DNA from: Caballeronia arvi
Lineage (GTDB): Bacteria; Pseudomonadota; Gammaproteobacteria; Burkholderiales; Burkholderiaceae
Assembly: GCF_001544695.2 (NCBI RefSeq)
Contig: NZ_FCOM02000035.1
Coordinates: forward strand, 19,337-83,336
Length of the DNA: 64,000 nt
Reading direction: 5' to 3'
Under the pieces are notes generated by a model, which did not search any database, was not told the DNA's origin, and saw only the letters and a list, made by a program, of their open reading frames with translations. Positions 35,105-43,457 of this stretch are shown here, in pieces (positions within the stretch are counted from its first letter, which is position 1; each line of letters opens with the position of its first letter). The translations under genes and the position numbers were made by a program.

Positions 35105-36091
35105 CTACGACCACGTAGCAAATGCCATCCCGCAACCCGTTCCTGCGGGGCTTCTGTAACACGGCACATAGTCGATGAGTGACATTTCCATTCCGTCGAC
35201 CGCGCCGGCCAAAAGAGACCAGCAACGAACTTCCGAACTGCCCGACTGTAACCGTTCCAACGGCAAATTAGCATGAAGTTGCTCGCCGCCAAGCGCGAGT
35301 TTTTCCAGAAATTCGCGATCGAATGCTTCGTCGACCACGAAATGACTCAATCCTCCAGTCGACACGACCGCGACGCGCAGGTCTTCGTCCCACGACTCGA
35401 TCTGCTGACGGATCGATCGGCCGATCTGATACGCTCTGAGTGGCGTAATGTTGTTAGGCGGATAGTAGGTATTGATGGTAACGGGGATCACCGGCACAGC
35501 CCCGTCAGTCATTAGCTTGTGATAGATGTATCCAAACGAATGACTCATCGTCTGCCCGTCTTTGAAATACTTTGATTGGGCTACGTCGAAGCCGTCGGTC
35601 ATCATGCCGCGAATCAAACGCTCAGCGTGTGCGGTTGCCACAGGGTAGTCTCTCGCCCCCTGCGGATACCAAAGCTCTTGATCGAGGTCCGGATCGTATT
35701 TCCACTTCATGATGCCCTTCGGCTCATATGGCAATGTCTCACCCCAATAAATCGACAACGCGGGCATGTTGTCTTCTTGAAAAACCTCCTTGTGATCATC
35801 GCCGATGATAACGACCATGTCCGGTTTTGCCTCACTGAGTAACTCAGCTAAGCGTGCTATTGCAGCCTGATTCTGAGCATGCCGTTGTTCCAGTTTCTCA
35901 GGCGTAATTTCGTTGAGAATCGCCGGGTCCGCCTTGGCGAGCAACTCGCTGTAGCTCACCCGTGTTCCGGTATCGTCATGAAGCGCGTGACGATTTTGAT
36001 CATCAGTTGCTCCGCGGACCAACCATGCGGGCGGCTTCATTAAGAGGATTGGGCTATGCGAGGAGCCAATTCCCATCACAATCTTTGCCAT
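35105..36091 (-). CDS. Class III extradiol dioxygenase, LigB-type catalytic subunit (third, longer)
   Basis: This 328-residue Fe(II) dioxygenase subunit is longer than the two CarBb-like copies. Metal-ligand positions are GIGSSHSPILL (His), VIIGDDHKEVF (His) and SSEVRCWSLLAGA (Glu); the catalytic His is in STGGLSHFVVD. The inserted segment with ALSIYWGETLPYEP and YYPPNNITPLRAYQIGRSI is typical of larger LigB/gallate-dioxygenase-like members. There is no LigA-type partner next to it. GGAGAAC precedes ATG 36091. It may open the ring of a monocyclic diol acid, such as a later intermediate, and works near a LigC-like dehydrogenase on the other strand. Confidence 0.88.
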   Translation of the reverse strand: MAKIVMGIGSSHSPILLMKPPAWLVRGATDDQNRHALHDDTGTRVSYSELLAKADPAILNEITPEKLEQRHAQNQAAIARLAELLSEAKPDMVVIIGDDHKEVFQEDNMPALSIYWGETLPYEPKGIMKWKYDPDLDQELWYPQGARDYPVATAHAERLIRGMMTDGFDVAQSKYFKDGQTMSHSFGYIYHKLMTDGAVPVIPVTINTYYPPNNITPLRAYQIGRSIRQQIESWDEDLRVAVVSTGGLSHFVVDEAFDREFLEKLALGGEQLHANLPLERLQSGSSEVRCWSLLAGAVDGMEMSLIDYVPCYRSPAGTGCGMAFATWS

Positions 36092-36384
36092 AGGGTTCTC
36101 CGTAGTTTAAGCGCGAATAGTCACCGCGCACATGGAACGGGGAATGGTGTAATTTACTTTCCCCTGTTCTCGACACCTCAATGACGCTGCACACATTGCC
36201 TCGGTAGCGGCTCGTCAATATCGGGAATGATCCGATAACTTTTATAGAGGCAACCTGCCCTCCACGACTGCGGCAGACGACCGGGCCCGATACCACTGCT
36301 GGTGTCGGGCAATATCGATCCGACCCGCTGTCGTTTGAACTGCCTGGCCATTTTGTGGGGTATGCTGTGGCTCCGGGCGACCCC

Positions 36385-36480
36385 ACGCTGGAGGCAAGAC
36401 ACTCCGGGCCGGCTTCGTCGCCTAACGGGAGCACACGCCCCTCAAATCTCGGAAATCGCCCGTTGCGATCCTCGAAGTTC
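36385..36480 (-). pseudogene. Relic of a ferredoxin reductase gene start
   Basis: From GTG 36480 the minus strand reads VNFEDRNGRFPRFEGRVLPL and then GDEAGPE. The intact reductase at 13639 starts MNFENRN and, 27 residues later, has FEGRVILASDEPESP. The relic thus keeps the first seven codons, has lost the FAD-binding motif by a deletion, and fades out after about 32 codons. Confidence 0.75.
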
Positions 36481-36860
36481 ACCCAACATTTCCCCCGTGC
36501 ACCCTCGAACATGCTAATACGGCACAATGTGCACTGTATACATATCAAAAAAACTTTCTATCACGTCGTGGATATTCTAAGTGCATGGCCTTCGACGCGG
36601 TCAACGCGGCGCATCTGCACCACCACCCCGTTCGCACTGCGTCCGTTATGGAAATTAAACCGATGCCGCATGCTCAGTTTTTCTCTAGCCGATCCCGCAG
36701 AGTAGTGCGACACGCGCCACACAACAACCGAAATTAAAAGCCCCTATGCAACAGGAAAACTCACGCATCGAGAAGTGCGTCTAAACGTGTCTCGAAGCTG
36801 CTGCATATGCACGCAAAAACTGATCTATCAAAGCCGATGTCAGCGCTCGAGCGCTCCCCA
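36430..36860. repeat. Duplicated promoter region, decayed copy
   Basis: This is the diverged counterpart of 13560-14060. Landmarks in common are listed with that copy. It includes the operator at 36528 and most of the 420-base upstream sequence. Confidence 0.75.
36528..36542. promoter_or_regulatory. Candidate operator TGTGCACTGTATACA (in relic promoter)
   Basis: The 15 bases are identical to the site at 13711 although the surrounding duplicate has diverged. It lies 437 bases upstream of the third LigB gene (minus) and 490 bases upstream of the acetaldehyde dehydrogenase (plus); it could still act on either. Confidence 0.55.
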
Positions 36861-37031
36861 TCCACGCGACGAACTCATTAGGTCTACTCCGGACATGAGA
36901 GAGTAAAACTCATATATTGACAGTTGCTAGGTAGGTCAATAATATCCGCTGCACCTGCAAGAGCCACGCGTGTCGCCTCCATTTCAAGCAAGGGGACCGC
37001 AATGCTCGGCGCAAGCATACGGAGGAAGTTC

Positions 37032-37976
37032 ATGATGAAAAGCAACATGATTAAAGCCGCCATCATTGGTTCCGGTAATATCGGCACCGATCTGATGATC
37101 AAAATCTTGCGGCACGGTAAGCATCTGGAAATGGGCGCGATGGTCGGAATCGACCCCGCATCAGACGGCCTCGCACGCGCCGCTCGTCTCAACGTCCCCA
37201 TCACGGCGGGTGGTATCGACGGGCTGTCGGAGATGGCGGAATTTAAGGACATCCGCGTGGTATTCGACGCGACGTCGGCCGGTGCGCACGAACACCACAA
37301 TGCGAAGTTGCAGGAACATGGCGTCCGCGTGATTGACCTGACACCGGCCGCTATCGGTCCGTATGTGATTCCGGCCATCAACCTGGATCAACAGCTCGAC
37401 TCCACCAACATCAATATGGTGACCTGTGGTGGGCAGGCGACCATCCCCATGGTCGCCGCGGTATCGCAGGTTGCCAAGGTTCACTACGCCGAGATTGTGG
37501 CGTCGATCTCCAGTAAGTCGGCCGGCCCCGGTACCCGCGCCAATATCGACGAGTTCACCGAGACCACCTCGCGCGCCATCGAAGTGTTGGGCGGTGCCAC
37601 CCGTGGAAAGGCCATCATTATTCTGAATCCGGCCGAGCCGCCATTGATCATGCGCGACACGGTGTTCACGCTTTCCGACCTGGCTGACCAGGAACGTATC
37701 GAGGCTAGCATCCATGACATGGTGAAGAAAGTGCAGTCGTATGTGCCGGGCTATCGGCTCAAGCAGTCCGTTCAATTCGACCGCTTTGAAGGCGACCAAG
37801 CGCTGAACCTGCCGGGCATCGGCTTGACAACGGGCCTCAAGACTTCCATCTATCTGGAGGTCGAAGGTGCCGCACACTACCTGCCGGCCTATGCGGGCAA
37901 TCTCGACATCATGACATCTGCGGCACTGGCGTGTGCCGAGCGCATGGCGCAGACGCAACTCAGTGTGCATGCCTAA
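37032..37976 (+). CDS. mhpF: Acetaldehyde dehydrogenase (acetylating)
   Basis: This enzyme converts acetaldehyde plus CoA and NAD+ to acetyl-CoA, the last step of the lower meta pathway. The 314-residue protein contains the Rossmann motif KAAIIGSGNIGTDLMIKILR, MVGIDPASDGLARA, the active-site Cys in INMVTCGGQATIPMVAAVSQ and GPGTRANIDEFTETTSRAIE. The length is close to MhpF/BphJ/DmpF. GGAGG lies six bases before ATG 37032; the next codon is also ATG (37035). It is 14 bases before the aldolase gene, with which it forms a channelling complex. Codon use looks more GC-rich than the surrounding intergenic DNA. Confidence 0.95.
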   Translation: MMKSNMIKAAIIGSGNIGTDLMIKILRHGKHLEMGAMVGIDPASDGLARAARLNVPITAGGIDGLSEMAEFKDIRVVFDATSAGAHEHHNAKLQEHGVRVIDLTPAAIGPYVIPAINLDQQLDSTNINMVTCGGQATIPMVAAVSQVAKVHYAEIVASISSKSAGPGTRANIDEFTETTSRAIEVLGGATRGKAIIILNPAEPPLIMRDTVFTLSDLADQERIEASIHDMVKKVQSYVPGYRLKQSVQFDRFEGDQALNLPGIGLTTGLKTSIYLEVEGAAHYLPAYAGNLDIMTSAALACAERMAQTQLSVHA

Positions 37977-37990
37977 GAACGGGGAACAGA

Positions 37991-38998
37991 ATGAGCACAA
38001 AGAAAGTATATATTTCTGACGTCACGCTGCGGGATGGCATGCATGCCATCCGACACCGGTACAGCATCGAGAACGTCAAGGCGATTGCCGCAGCGCTGGA
38101 TGTTGCGAACGTCGATTCCATCGAGGTCGCGCATGGCGACGGCTTGAGCGGTTCGAGCTTCAACTACGGCTTTGGCGCCCGCAACGACCTAGAATGGATC
38201 GCTGCCGCTGCGGAGGTCGTCAACCGTGCCAAGATTGCTACGTTGCTGCTGCCGGGTATTGGCACTGTGCATGATCTGCACGCCGCGTACGATGCCGGCG
38301 CACGGGTCGTGCGTGTAGCGACGCATTGCACCGAGGCAGACACCGCGCGCCAGCATATCGAATGCGCACGCAATCTCGGCATGGACACCGTCGGTTTCCT
38401 GATGATGAGTCACATGACGGAGCCGCAAAAGCTGGCCGAACAAGCGAAGTTGATGGAAAGCTACGGCGCCACTTGTATCTACGTGGTGGACTCCGGCGGC
38501 GCACTGACCATGAACGGTGTGCGTGATCGCGTGCGCGCGCTGCGCGAATCGCTGAAAGCGGAATCACAGATCGGTATTCATGCACACCATAACCTGAGTC
38601 TCGGTGTGGCCAACTCAGTGGTGGCGGTGGAAGAAGGCTGCGATCGCGTAGATGCCAGCCTGGCCGGCATGGGCGCTGGCGCGGGCAATGCCCCCCTGGA
38701 AGTCTTCGCCGCGGTCGCTGAGCGCATGGGTTGGAACCATGGCTGCGACGTTCGAGGGTTGATGGATGCCGCCGACGACTTAGTGCGTCCGCTGCAGGAC
38801 CGGCCGGTTCGTGTCGACCGCGAAACGTTAGCGCTCGGCTATGCGGGCGTGTACTCCAGCTTCCTGCGTCACGCCGAAACCGCTGCGCAAAAGTACGGCG
38901 TGTCGACGGTGGAAATCCTTATTGAACTCGGACGGCGTCGTATGGTGGGCGGGCAGGAGGACATGATCGTCGACGTCGCACTCGATCTCACGCGATAG
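37991..38998 (+). CDS. mhpE: 4-hydroxy-2-oxovalerate aldolase
   Basis: This enzyme splits 4-hydroxy-2-oxovalerate into pyruvate and acetaldehyde. The 335-residue HMGL-like TIM barrel begins VYISDVTLRDGMHAIRHRYS, with Arg and Asp of the DVTLRDG motif, then VDSIEVAHGDGLSGSSFNYG, YVVDSGGALTM, metal ligands in IGIHAHHNLSLGVANS and AGMGAGAGNAPLEVF. The C-terminal helices dock the acetaldehyde dehydrogenase. ATG 37991 is preceded by GGGGAA. The genes for steps before and after are at 16.2 kb (hydratase) and immediately upstream. Confidence 0.95.
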   Translation: MSTKKVYISDVTLRDGMHAIRHRYSIENVKAIAAALDVANVDSIEVAHGDGLSGSSFNYGFGARNDLEWIAAAAEVVNRAKIATLLLPGIGTVHDLHAAYDAGARVVRVATHCTEADTARQHIECARNLGMDTVGFLMMSHMTEPQKLAEQAKLMESYGATCIYVVDSGGALTMNGVRDRVRALRESLKAESQIGIHAHHNLSLGVANSVVAVEEGCDRVDASLAGMGAGAGNAPLEVFAAVAERMGWNHGCDVRGLMDAADDLVRPLQDRPVRVDRETLALGYAGVYSSFLRHAETAAQKYGVSTVEILIELGRRRMVGGQEDMIVDVALDLTR

Positions 38999-39229
38999 CC
39001 AGAGTGGGCGGTACAAGCGGCAATGGCTCGATGTCCACTGGTGGGAAATCCGTTGTCGCTCACAAAATCGAACATAGCGAACTGTCGCGCGAGACTGGAT
39101 CTGAGCGGCCCTAGATCATCATGTGTCTCATAACGCGCGGTGCCATGAATGAAGGCGCACGTCAGGTTCATTGTTTCTACACGAACCTGCGTCGAACACG
39201 GCCTAAGGCCTACTGGTGTTGGAGGACGC

Positions 39230-40183
39230 GTGACAAAACCGCTCAAGATCGCTGTGGTCGGCGCCGGCGCGTTCGGGGTTCAGCATCTGGACGCAATTGC
39301 GAGTTTGAACGGCGCGGAAGTGGTGTCGCTCGTGGGCAAGGATTTGCAGCAGACACGTGAGATCGCTGGTCGTTATGGGATTGCGCAGGCCGGCGTCGAA
39401 TTCGATGAGATGCTAGCTCGGCCCGAGATTGACGCGGTGATCCTGTGTACGCCAACACCGTTGCACGCAGCCCAGGCTATCGCTTGCCTGCAGGCCGGCA
39501 AGCACGTGCAGGTCGAAATTCCCCTGGCGGAATCGATCGATCATGCTGAAAGCGTCGGATTCTGGCAACAGCGCACGGGGCTAATTGCAATGTGTGGGCA
39601 TACGCGACGTTTCAATCCGGGGCACCATTGGCTGCACGAGCGTATTGGCGCAGGCGAGTTCTCGTTGCGCCAACTCGAAGTGCAGACGCATTTTCTGCGC
39701 CGGCTCAACACGAACGCGCTCGGTCAGCCGAGAAGCTGGACTGATCATCTGCTGTGGCATCACGCGGCTCATACGGTAGACTTATTTCAGTATCAGAGCG
39801 GCGAGGAGGTGGTTGCGGCGAATGCGTTGCAGGGGCCGATCCATCCGACGCTGGGAATTGCACTCGACATGTCAATTCAGCTCAAAAGCCGCGGCGGCGC
39901 GTTGTGCACGTTGTCGTTGAGTTTCAACAACGACGGACCATTGGGATCGACCTTTCGTTATATTGGCGACGGCCCAACCTACATCGCACGCTATGACGCA
40001 TTGACCAACGGCATGGGGGAGCCTGTTGAACTGCATTTGCCGGAGGCCTCTTTGAGCGGCGTGGCGCGGCAAGATCGCGAATTCGTCGCGGCAATCCGTG
40101 AGCGTCGCGAACCGAACGCGAGCGTGGCAAGTGTGCTTCCCTGCTATCGGATATTGCAACGGCTCGCGCAGCAACTGAGTTGA
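39230..40183 (+). CDS. ligC: 4-carboxy-2-hydroxymuconate-6-semialdehyde dehydrogenase-like (LigC) oxidoreductase
   Basis: This is a 317-residue Gfo/Idh/MocA enzyme. It matches recalled LigC along its length: KIAVVGAGAFGVQHLDAI, VILCTPTPLHAAQAIACLQA, AGKHVQVEIPLAES, GHTRRFNPGHHWLHERI, PRSWTDHLLWHHAAHTVDLF, LQGPIHPTLGIALDMSIQLK and LSLSFNNDGPLG. LigC oxidises the protocatechuate 4,5-cleavage product to 2-pyrone-4,6-dicarboxylate with NAD(P). GTG 39230 has GGAGG five bases upstream. It follows the aldolase by 231 bases. The later genes of that route (pyrone hydrolase, hydratase, oxalomesaconate steps) are not in the window, so the role could be different here. Confidence 0.88.
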   Translation: MTKPLKIAVVGAGAFGVQHLDAIASLNGAEVVSLVGKDLQQTREIAGRYGIAQAGVEFDEMLARPEIDAVILCTPTPLHAAQAIACLQAGKHVQVEIPLAESIDHAESVGFWQQRTGLIAMCGHTRRFNPGHHWLHERIGAGEFSLRQLEVQTHFLRRLNTNALGQPRSWTDHLLWHHAAHTVDLFQYQSGEEVVAANALQGPIHPTLGIALDMSIQLKSRGGALCTLSLSFNNDGPLGSTFRYIGDGPTYIARYDALTNGMGEPVELHLPEASLSGVARQDREFVAAIRERREPNASVASVLPCYRILQRLAQQLS

Positions 40184-40973
40184 ACACTCCGGTCAACGGT
40201 CGTATCGGCGGTCCATCAGTTGAGTTTAAGGAGCCGACATGTCATCTATGCACATCAAAAATCAGACCAGCGCCGGGCGACCACAGATTCAGTTCTTCTG
40301 ACGCCGGAGCGATCACGGTTCCCCGGCTGTGCAATCCACACAGCCGTACTTGTGAGCTCGTTGGCTGCCTCCGCGTTGCATGCGCGCTGAATGGCACGCT
40401 AGAGGGTGAGCCCCGCCAACGGTTTGCGTCGTACCACGGACGGGTTTGATTCTCGTTTCTCGATTCGCGGCTGGTCGCGCTACGCAGCGAAAGTGTACTG
40501 CTGGTCGACCGCTTCGGCCGTGAGGCCTCCGGCGCACGAAGGCACTTCGAGGGCGCGAAGACCATGCTCGTGGCCGAAGGTCGTGGGGTCGACAATGTCG
40601 CCTTGGCGAGGTGGTGGAGGTCGCCCAACGCTGCTCCCCTGATCCTCAAGTGGACAGCCGGCAGGCCACGCTCGCGCCGCGCTGGCGACCCCTCGCGGAT
40701 CTGAACGTCGGCCCGGATCTGATATGTCGTGTCAAGATGGCCAACAACACGACGCTCGGTCGCTGACCGCTGTGTGCGCTCAGTCGGCCGCACTCGATAC
40801 TCCTCTATTCGCCGTGATTCACCGATTCACCCGATGATTACCCGATTCAACGTCGCTCGGGTCTCGCAGATTGCCGATAGGCAAAGACCGGTCTCTTCTG
40901 TGCGCTTTCCCGCCGTGCCCTCGCGGCACCCGTCCGTCGTCAACATATGCTGTGCTTGCTCTGAACCGGAAAG
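40184..40973. other. Intergenic region, nothing recognised
   Basis: About 790 bases. Both strands contain open stretches but no reading frame with a recognised family or a clear ribosome-binding site. It may hold decayed coding sequence. Confidence 0.4.
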
Positions 40974-41018
40974 TTGCACAAGAGACCGTCGGTCTGCTAT
41001 ATTAGAGACCATCGGTCC
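40974..41018 (+). promoter_or_regulatory. Sigma-70-like promoter with twin TetR-type operators
   Basis: A -35 box TTGCAC (40974-40979) and -10 box TATATT (40998-41003) are spaced 18 bases. The perfect palindrome AGACCGTCGGTCT (40983-40995) fills the spacer, and a near copy AGACCATCGGTCC (41006-41018) covers the presumed start point; the two begin 23 bases apart, about two helix turns. It lies upstream of the SDR and TetR genes and is the likely target of that regulator. Confidence 0.75.
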
Positions 41019-41108
41019 CTTAACCTGAATATCCCGTGGACCGCGGCGCGATCGACAGTGGCTACCTTCTGCGGCCGACGCAATCACCCTTATACAACGG
41101 CTACCGAT

Positions 41109-41894
41109 ATGGCATCCACTAACGATTCATGGGTTCTCGTCACTGGCGCTTCAAGCGGCTTTGGCGAGGAGTTCGCGCGCCAGTACGCGGCCAAGGGGCA
41201 TTCATTGGTTCTGGTGGCACGACGGCTGGACCGGCTCCAGGCGCTAGCCGAATCCCTGCGCCGGGCGTACGGTGTCAATGTGCGGACGGAGCAAGTTGAC
41301 CTTTCTGACGTTCACGCTATTGGTCATCTGCATTCACGGTTGCGCGACCAGGGGATCGCCGTCGACATCCTGATCAACAACGCCGGCCATGGATTGCAGG
41401 GGCCGTTCCTTGATGCGCCGCTTGACGAGGCCATGGCCATGGTGCAGCTGGACATTGCAAGTCTGACTGCCATGACGCGTCTTTTTGGGCAGGACATGCG
41501 CCAGCGAGGGCATGGCAAAATTCTGCTCGTAGCTAGTCTTCTGGCTCATTACGGCGTCCAAAACATGGCGGTCTATGGAGCGGCAAAGGCCTATGTCCTA
41601 CGTCTGGGTGATGCGTTGCATCGCGAGTTTAAACGGGACGGCGTTACTGTGACTTCACTTTGTCCGGGCGTGTCGGACACGGGATTCGCTCAGGCCGCAA
41701 AGCAGAAGATCACTTTTGCATTGAAGCTACTCATGATGAAGCCTGAGCTCGTGGTGCTTGCAGGAATACATGCGCTGCAAGCCGAGCGCATCAGTGTGGT
41801 TCCAGGCTGGCCAAACAAGTTAGCGGTGGCGATGGTCTGGGCGACGCCCCGCTGGATGCACCAGGCGATCTTCGCCCGCCTGATGAACGCGTAA
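41109..41894 (+). CDS. SDR-family short-chain dehydrogenase
   Basis: This is a 261-residue classical-type SDR with cofactor motif VLVTGASSGFGEEFARQYA, the Arg-rich stretch LVARRLDRLQ that favours NADP, the structural DILINNAGHGLQGPF and a catalytic set Ser in LLVASLLAHYG and YGAAKAYVL (YxxxK). The C-terminal third has hydrophobic stretches (KQKITFALKLLMMKP) similar to membrane-associated SDRs of the YqjQ/DltE group. It stands first in a two-gene unit with the TetR regulator, under a promoter with two operators. The substrate is unknown. Confidence 0.9.
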   Translation: MASTNDSWVLVTGASSGFGEEFARQYAAKGHSLVLVARRLDRLQALAESLRRAYGVNVRTEQVDLSDVHAIGHLHSRLRDQGIAVDILINNAGHGLQGPFLDAPLDEAMAMVQLDIASLTAMTRLFGQDMRQRGHGKILLVASLLAHYGVQNMAVYGAAKAYVLRLGDALHREFKRDGVTVTSLCPGVSDTGFAQAAKQKITFALKLLMMKPELVVLAGIHALQAERISVVPGWPNKLAVAMVWATPRWMHQAIFARLMNA

Positions 41895-41930
41895 TGTTTT
41901 AGTGGAGCAGCCTTTCCGAGGTCTTCCCGG

Positions 41931-42593
41931 ATGACGACATCGACGTATTTTAGGGCGCGGTCTCCCGCGCAGAAGGAGGAGCGCCGGCGACATCTGCTTG
42001 ACACCGCGAAGTTACTGCTGGTCGAAATCCCGGACGTGCACGATCTAGGTATCAATGAGCTGGCGCGCGGCGCGCAGATGACGAAGTCGAACGTATATCG
42101 CTACTTCGAGAGCGGCGAAGCCGTTTTGCTCACCGTGCTCGTTGAGGAGCTCGTGATTTGGCGTACCGAACTCTGTGCAGCACTAAGTCGCGAGACGAGA
42201 TGTCGTGGAAGCATCCAACACATCGCGCGGGCGTTCTCCTCAACCGTAGCGGCGCGCCCGCTGTTGTGCCGCCTCACCAGTGTCTTCCCGTCGATTCTCG
42301 AGCGCAATGTCTCCGCCGAGCGCATGGTTGGGTTCAAGCATGGCCTGCTGAGCGTAAGAAAAGAGACGGCCCGCGACTTTCACAGCTGCATGCCGTCCAT
42401 CTCCGCATACTCGTTCGAGAAATTTATTCACCAGGCTCTGCCGTTGATTATCGGGCTCTGGCCGCTGAGCAATCCCGGGAACGCCGCGGCGGAAGTGATT
42501 GCGCGTCCCGATCTGGCGGACCTTCGCTACGATTTTCATCACGATCTGGAAGACGGGCTGCTGATACTTCTGCGTGGTCGGCTCAATGTGTAA
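41931..42593 (+). CDS. TetR-family transcriptional regulator
   Basis: This is a 220-residue regulator. The TetR HTH region is RRRHLLDTAKLLLVEIP, then LGINELARGAQMTKSNVYRY followed by FESGEAVLL; the C-terminal two thirds are helical and ligand-binding. It starts 36 bases after the SDR stop. The double palindrome in the promoter ahead of the SDR gene is its probable operator, giving autorepression that is lifted by an unknown ligand. Confidence 0.92.
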   Translation: MTTSTYFRARSPAQKEERRRHLLDTAKLLLVEIPDVHDLGINELARGAQMTKSNVYRYFESGEAVLLTVLVEELVIWRTELCAALSRETRCRGSIQHIARAFSSTVAARPLLCRLTSVFPSILERNVSAERMVGFKHGLLSVRKETARDFHSCMPSISAYSFEKFIHQALPLIIGLWPLSNPGNAAAEVIARPDLADLRYDFHHDLEDGLLILLRGRLNV

Positions 42594-43457
42594 CTGCTAG
42601 ACCGCCTCTCTCTGTGATGGCGAAAATTAGGCGGGGCAGCTATTACGGACGGCTACTAAACCTCGCATCCGAATCCTACCGTTCTTGTTTCCGTCGGTTC
42701 AGCAGCGCCGCCCTTGCTTGTGGCCATTCGTTTGGACGGGAACTGTAAGAATGAAATGGGCGCGTGCCGCCCGTGGTCGTATGAGCTGCAGTGCGCGATC
42801 CTCCCGGGCCAAGACATCGATGTGCCAGGGCAGAAAATGCATGCATTTGCCGGCGAGCGCAGGGGACGCACCGCCGGCGATGAGTACTCCCGACCAGTTG
42901 CTGACTGTGGCGTGGTCGGCGGGTGATGTCGTCTAACGAGGTTGTCCGGTCATTCCGTACAACTCCGGCCGCTCACGAGTCAGTCAGTACAGCTTCTTGT
43001 TAATTGACGATAACGCGGCCGCCCCGATAGCACGATTCGTTGCGACGACGTAAAGCGACGAATTACGCCTTCATCAATGGTCGACCTGCACTTATCCTCG
43101 GCATGGAGACTCATGCCGAGAGCAACCGCTTAGCTCGTTCGGGGCGCAGAGCTGTTCCTCTCCGAAGACGTCTTTTGCGCACGCCCATAGCACTCACATC
43201 CAGAGCGGCCGGGTAGCGCAACCAGAGTTGACCCGAGGTAGCTCGAAGTTTCACGCCTGGCGAATCGCACCATCAAGTTTTCTAATGGTAGTCGCGGACC
43301 ATACTGGAACGTCCGGCGTCTTACTAAACTTGGCTCATCGGAACCCGCCCAGTGGATGACCGGGGCGTCCCACCCATTCCGTCTATCCCTATCGGGTCCG
43401 ATTCAATCGACGGCGTCGAGCGACGACGATCCTTTACATTTAATCCGGGAGTCCGCT
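42594..43457. other. Intergenic region, nothing recognised
   Basis: About 860 bases separate the TetR gene and the asparaginase gene. No supported gene, repeat or terminator was seen; the right end holds the asparaginase promoter. Confidence 0.4.

Larger units (their letters stand above)
36092..37031. other. Rearranged intergenic region with relic promoter
   Basis: It holds the decayed duplicate of the reductase start (36385-36480), a candidate operator (36528) and, on the right, the promoter of the acetaldehyde dehydrogenase gene. No intact gene is seen. Confidence 0.5.

Noticed and set aside
40242..40793. 184-codon minus-strand frame and plus-strand pieces resembling a RidA-like protein
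   Set aside because: The plus-strand similarity is slight and the frame is broken; the minus frame is Arg/Ser-rich with no family signal.
42594..43457. Upstream ATG at 43356 as the asparaginase start
   Set aside because: The added 34 residues do not look like a signal peptide, and GTG 43458 with GGGAG upstream directly opens a good one.
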